DNA of 8,408 nt, taken from Bacillota bacterium. GTDB taxonomy: Bacteria > Bacillota > Clostridia > Acetivibrionales > DSM-2933. The notes below the pieces were generated by a model, which made no database searches, was not told where the DNA came from, and saw only the letters and a program-made list of their open reading frames with translations. The stretch covers positions 1 through 8,408 of the forward strand of contig JAEZNF010000170.1 in NCBI GenBank assembly GCA_023441845.1, read 5' to 3'. Shown piece after piece: positions 6,001 to 8,408 of the stretch. A program made the position numbers and the translations under genes. The stretch's first letter is position 1; the number at the start of each line of letters is the position of its first letter.

Positions 6001-8408
6001 GTGTGAAGAACAGGCAACCGAAGGTGAATTGAATTCACTCCTTTTTACAGTTTATAAAAACATTATGTTTGCATACTTGGAACTGGACGAATACCAGAAA
6101 TCCTATGATTATCTGCTCAAGATTAAGACTGAAATAGAGAAAAACCCGGATCGGGGGTTGGACTTCCAAATTTTTTGTGATTACGCAGCAAAATTCTATT
6201 ATGAGCTTGGAAGCTTTAAAGAAGCTAAATCTATCGCTTCCACAGGAATAGCAGCCCGTAATAAAGGCGGTACTGATGAAATCCTGATATCAAGAAGCAT
6301 TGAACTTCTGGCTGAATACTCAAGCTTTTATTCAGCCAACCATTACCCGAACATATCACTGCTGAATGATTTGGATAACTTGCTTAAATCATACGAAGAT
6401 TCAAATATGGTAAAAGAAAAAAGGGAAGTTATACATCGTTTTGCCGAGATTCTGATTGATACGGGAGATAGAAAAAAAGCCTTGTCACTACTGGAAGAAA
6501 GCGAAAAACTCAGTTCGACAATCGACACCGAACGGCTAAGAATAGAATACCTTTACCTTAAAGGAGCTTGCCAGGGAAGTCACGAGGGAATAAAATCCAT
6601 TGAAACGGCTATGAAATTAAACGAGAAATATCAGAGCCTTCGATTAAAATATAAGGGATTTAAAATTCTTGGGGATATTTATTTTTCGGCTAAAGATAAG
6701 CGTTTATCTGCCATTTATTATCTTAAAGCTTTAGATGTCCTTTACGAACTTGCAATAAGAGTACCCAAGGAATACCAAAAATCTTTTCTGTTTTCACATA
6801 ACCGCAGTGTCCCCAGGGAAAGACTGCTGGGAATAAAAGCCGAGCAACTGAAAGATCATGCGTTGCTTACAGAAAAACTAATAACAAAACACACTAAAAA
6901 AAATGGCAGTGTTATGCAGTTCTTCTTTAAAGGCCTGCAAAATGACAATTACTTTGTTACAAATGAAAACAATAACCTGATAGACATTTACAACGATAAA
7001 GGGCAGTTATTTAACAATGCCATAAGTAAGATAAAAAATGTACTGGTGCATACCTCAAACGATTACATGCAGAACTTAAGGCTTATAATTAACACGGCAT
7101 GCGATATAACATCAGCTGAAACAGGCTATATATTGTGGTATAACGACAAAAATGAACTGGATGTTCTGGTTTCATACGATAAAAACTATCACTCCAACTA
7201 CTATGAATATGTAATTGAGCATACAAGAGAAAATGTTGAGGGATTCTATTCAACCGATACTTTTGGGAAAAGAACCGGTAATATCAATATAGTGCTTCCC
7301 GGCGACATCAAAGCAGTCATGTGCATACCTATTTGCGGGCATGATTCAAATGAGAACGATAAACACCCGGTAAATAAAGAATCCTGTACTGAAAAAGATA
7401 GTCTCTCCATTAAAGGTTATATATATCTTTCTACACGTGCTATTTTCAACACTTTCTCATGGGAAAGCTATGAAGCCTGCAAAATTTTATCAGGGCAGGC
7501 TTCCCTTCAAATGGAAAATTACAGCTTAAAAATCATTTCATCAGTTGACAAACTAACAGGAGTTTATACAAGAAAATACTTTGAAAATGTTTTTGAAGTT
7601 CAACTTAAAAAAGCTTGCAGGGAGAAAACTCCATTTTCTATAATAATGATTGATATTGACAAATTCAAAAGTGTAAATGATACTTACGGCCATCAAAAAG
7701 GTGATGAAATCCTGTCGAATATAGGAAGAATCTTAATGGATACTATAAGACCCACCGATATTTGCTGCCGTTACGGGGGTGAAGAATTTATAATTCTCCT
7801 CCCCAATACCGATCTCCCCTTAGCTGAAACCATAGCTGAGCAGTTGAGATCTTCAGTTGAAAAAGCCCGTCTCATGGGACAAAACAGCAGCCTTACAATA
7901 AGCCTGGGGATATCCTCTTACCCTAAATTCGGTGAATGGCGGGATGAACTTATCGGCAAGGCAGATCAGGCTCTATATCATGCTAAGGAGGCAGGCAGGA
8001 ACCGTTACAGCGTATGGAACACAAAAATGCGTAAGCTCACCAAAAAAGTGGATAAACTCGCAGGTATCGTAACAGGAAATATGTCAATGGATCAAAAAAA
8101 TGTCCTTGCATTATTAGAGTTAGTACAATTGGCTAATGATGATATTTCTACAGAAGATAAAATTTACAGAACGCTTGGGACTCTAATCGAGATATTTGAC
8201 TCTGATTACGGCGCATTATTTACCGTTAAAGGGAAGAATAACAAAATCGAATGCTCCTATATACGTCAGAAAACTATGCAGGGGTGGATACAGGAAGAAA
8301 CCTATAACAAAAAAGTAGTGGATAAAACTATAAAATCCAAAACCGGATTATATATGGTAGATTGGGATAATATAAATGTCATAGACTCAAAAACAGGTGA
8401 CCCGGTCC
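3083..8408 (+). CDS. Multidomain signalling protein: Ser/Thr (pseudo)kinase - STAND ATPase - TPR - GAF - GGDEF - GAF (3' end outside window)
   Basis: One frame runs without a stop for 1,775 codons to the right edge. Domains by residue: 8-272 protein-kinase fold, with Lys38 (VLFKIL), helix-C Glu56, HPN 65-67, APE 181-183 and DIYSLG 195-200 kept, but YKN (135-137) in place of HRD and GIA (158-160) in place of DFG; 292-590 AAA_16/STAND ATPase, entry motif LIGRRESLEKL, Walker A GEMGIGKS (325-332), Walker B VIFFDNAQWID (434-444), sensor-like SYRQDE (468-473); about 590-680 winged-helix-like linker; about 690-1240 TPR-type helical repeats; about 1325-1478 GAF, joined by a helix to GGDEF 1486-1645 (DKLTGVYTRKYF, D1524, N1532, D1541, GGEEF 1565-1569, RPTD 1556-1559); from about 1675 a second GAF, cut by the window. 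It has no signal peptide or membrane segment, so it is cytoplasmic. Predicted role: ligand, NTP or partner-controlled synthesis of cyclic di-GMP. The N-terminal layout resembles the HstK-type kinase/ATPase/GAF proteins, with GGDEF in place of a histidine kinase. No partner gene is visible, and an output domain may follow the window. Confidence 0.93.
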   Translation, partial: MDLLNNRYRVVANFKGDLTNSLFLVSDLLEDNKKVLFKILKPELVSTNIIDYFKKEFITLTSYSHPNLMELYSFNILNTVDHNYIASKQYFCTYEYVKGNDIFDATSDSDFEGIIGLIIQVCNALHYLHKRGNVYKNIDIKNILVSENQNKQTVKLLGIAADEEIQRVAFNIKRSSHQFRAPETLSNNENSASTDIYSLGVLIFHLLSRKNPARNNFVNLWTGSKQDTVHFKRLPKYIDENKLLNLINKLTSKKPDERYHDISEIVNAINELAGTNYSCFEKKSLEKITTRTNLIGRRESLEKLQDLKDECINIEGGTRITCISGEMGIGKSRLLKEFNFYLDLDKCKNYSVISSENEKIAYEPILQILRHILPLTRLEILEKYGPELIKILPDEKLLRGMKPSPALSDEKEKLRIKIRIANFIFDVLEGEPSVIFFDNAQWIDEASLELIDYIINSVKHNPLWIVMSYRQDESKKNIHFSSYISRWKQLNIVNEMSLSKFSFEETGNLIKNLLGISSTPVSFCTEIYQDTDGNPGFIIDIITALFAEGKLYIDEQGQWSTDFDSNADYSKLYLPASINEAIWAHINTLNKELYGILELLSIFNIPAPFEILKNISELDTQYLNDTLTELISHQLIDRKLDDWGYTFDFHSKRVKREVYEKIEESRKVELHRKSARVLEESFKSADMENKDELIHHLIKAKDKQKALELIIQSSDRMYKLHLNAQAMTYLKKGLQVSKEISSVHDIIKILLMMGELHRRKGENNSAFDCYFQVLELAEGIDEKNTIAKVKEMIGSLYTRKNEFDKALEILNESFRLSEEIGYIECYLEAVRRICWVYIFKRRNAEAIKIITNVLQKYDDDKYIYYHAELYNVLGTHYLELSNINESLSCYNKSIELFEKIGERVEIAYPLNNIATVFAEFLHDNVKAREYFQKSLEINIANNLVEGISSCYDNMGETCRLEDDYTKALEYYFKCEEQATEGELNSLLFTVYKNIMFAYLELDEYQKSYDYLLKIKTEIEKNPDRGLDFQIFCDYAAKFYYELGSFKEAKSIASTGIAARNKGGTDEILISRSIELLAEYSSFYSANHYPNISLLNDLDNLLKSYEDSNMVKEKREVIHRFAEILIDTGDRKKALSLLEESEKLSSTIDTERLRIEYLYLKGACQGSHEGIKSIETAMKLNEKYQSLRLKYKGFKILGDIYFSAKDKRLSAIYYLKALDVLYELAIRVPKEYQKSFLFSHNRSVPRERLLGIKAEQLKDHALLTEKLITKHTKKNGSVMQFFFKGLQNDNYFVTNENNNLIDIYNDKGQLFNNAISKIKNVLVHTSNDYMQNLRLIINTACDITSAETGYILWYNDKNELDVLVSYDKNYHSNYYEYVIEHTRENVEGFYSTDTFGKRTGNINIVLPGDIKAVMCIPICGHDSNENDKHPVNKESCTEKDSLSIKGYIYLSTRAIFNTFSWESYEACKILSGQASLQMENYSLKIISSVDKLTGVYTRKYFENVFEVQLKKACREKTPFSIIMIDIDKFKSVNDTYGHQKGDEILSNIGRILMDTIRPTDICCRYGGEEFIILLPNTDLPLAETIAEQLRSSVEKARLMGQNSSLTISLGISSYPKFGEWRDELIGKADQALYHAKEAGRNRYSVWNTKMRKLTKKVDKLAGIVTGNMSMDQKNVLALLELVQLANDDISTEDKIYRTLGTLIEIFDSDYGALFTVKGKNNKIECSYIRQKTMQGWIQEETYNKKVVDKTIKSKTGLYMVDWDNINVIDSKTGDPV

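Noticed and set aside
3341..6528. Several open frames of 60-116 codons, mostly on the minus strand, inside the signalling gene
   Set aside because: All are shadows of the continuous plus-strand frame from 3083, which carries recognisable domains throughout.
1..8408. CRISPR array, tRNA or rRNA gene, complete insertion sequence
   Set aside because: No regularly spaced repeats, no tRNA-like CCA/T-loop signature, and no transposase frame were found on either strand.

Overview
The window looks like AT-rich DNA from a Firmicute, most plausibly a plant-biomass-degrading clostridium (Ruminiclostridium/Acetivibrio type). The basis is codon usage, strong purine-rich ribosome-binding sites, a lipobox-anchored GH43 glycosidase, and a huge kinase-ATPase-TPR-GAF-GGDEF signalling protein of a kind carried by such bacteria. 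The genus is inference; no phylogenetic marker is present.

Layout: (1) Bases 2-91 are the last codons of an unrecognised gene, followed by a perfect 19-bp hairpin. (2) Bases 490-1608 encode an intact GH43-family lipoprotein with all three expected catalytic acids, closed by a long stem-loop at 1628-1673. (3) Bases about 1700-2760 are a decayed stretch. It holds a 28-bp palindrome, the first ~30 codons of an AAA/DUF4143-type ATPase cut off just before its Walker A lysine, a short repeat resembling the GGGGAC(G/A)GTTCTTTTGACA elements scattered in clostridial genomes, and on the minus strand a small membrane-protein pseudogene preceded by a short secreted protein with half a fibronectin-III-like domain. 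(4) Bases 3083-8408 are one uninterrupted reading frame of at least 1,775 codons that runs off the right edge.

The large protein is the centrepiece. Its order is: Ser/Thr-kinase-like domain, STAND-type ATPase, long TPR array, GAF, GGDEF diguanylate cyclase, start of a second GAF. The kinase-like domain keeps the ATP-anchoring Lys/Glu pair and the APE and DxxSxG motifs, but its HRD triad reads YKN and its DFG triad is gone, so it is probably a pseudokinase. The GGDEF domain has the GGEEF signature, metal and guanine ligands, and a correctly spaced RxxD inhibitory site, so it is predicted to make cyclic di-GMP. The output of this protein is therefore most likely c-di-GMP rather than phosphorylation, with the kinase fold, NTPase switch, TPRs and GAFs as inputs.

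Nothing in the sequence shows that the GH43 gene and the signalling gene are functionally linked. They are separated by terminator-like hairpins and about 1.4 kb of mostly degraded DNA.
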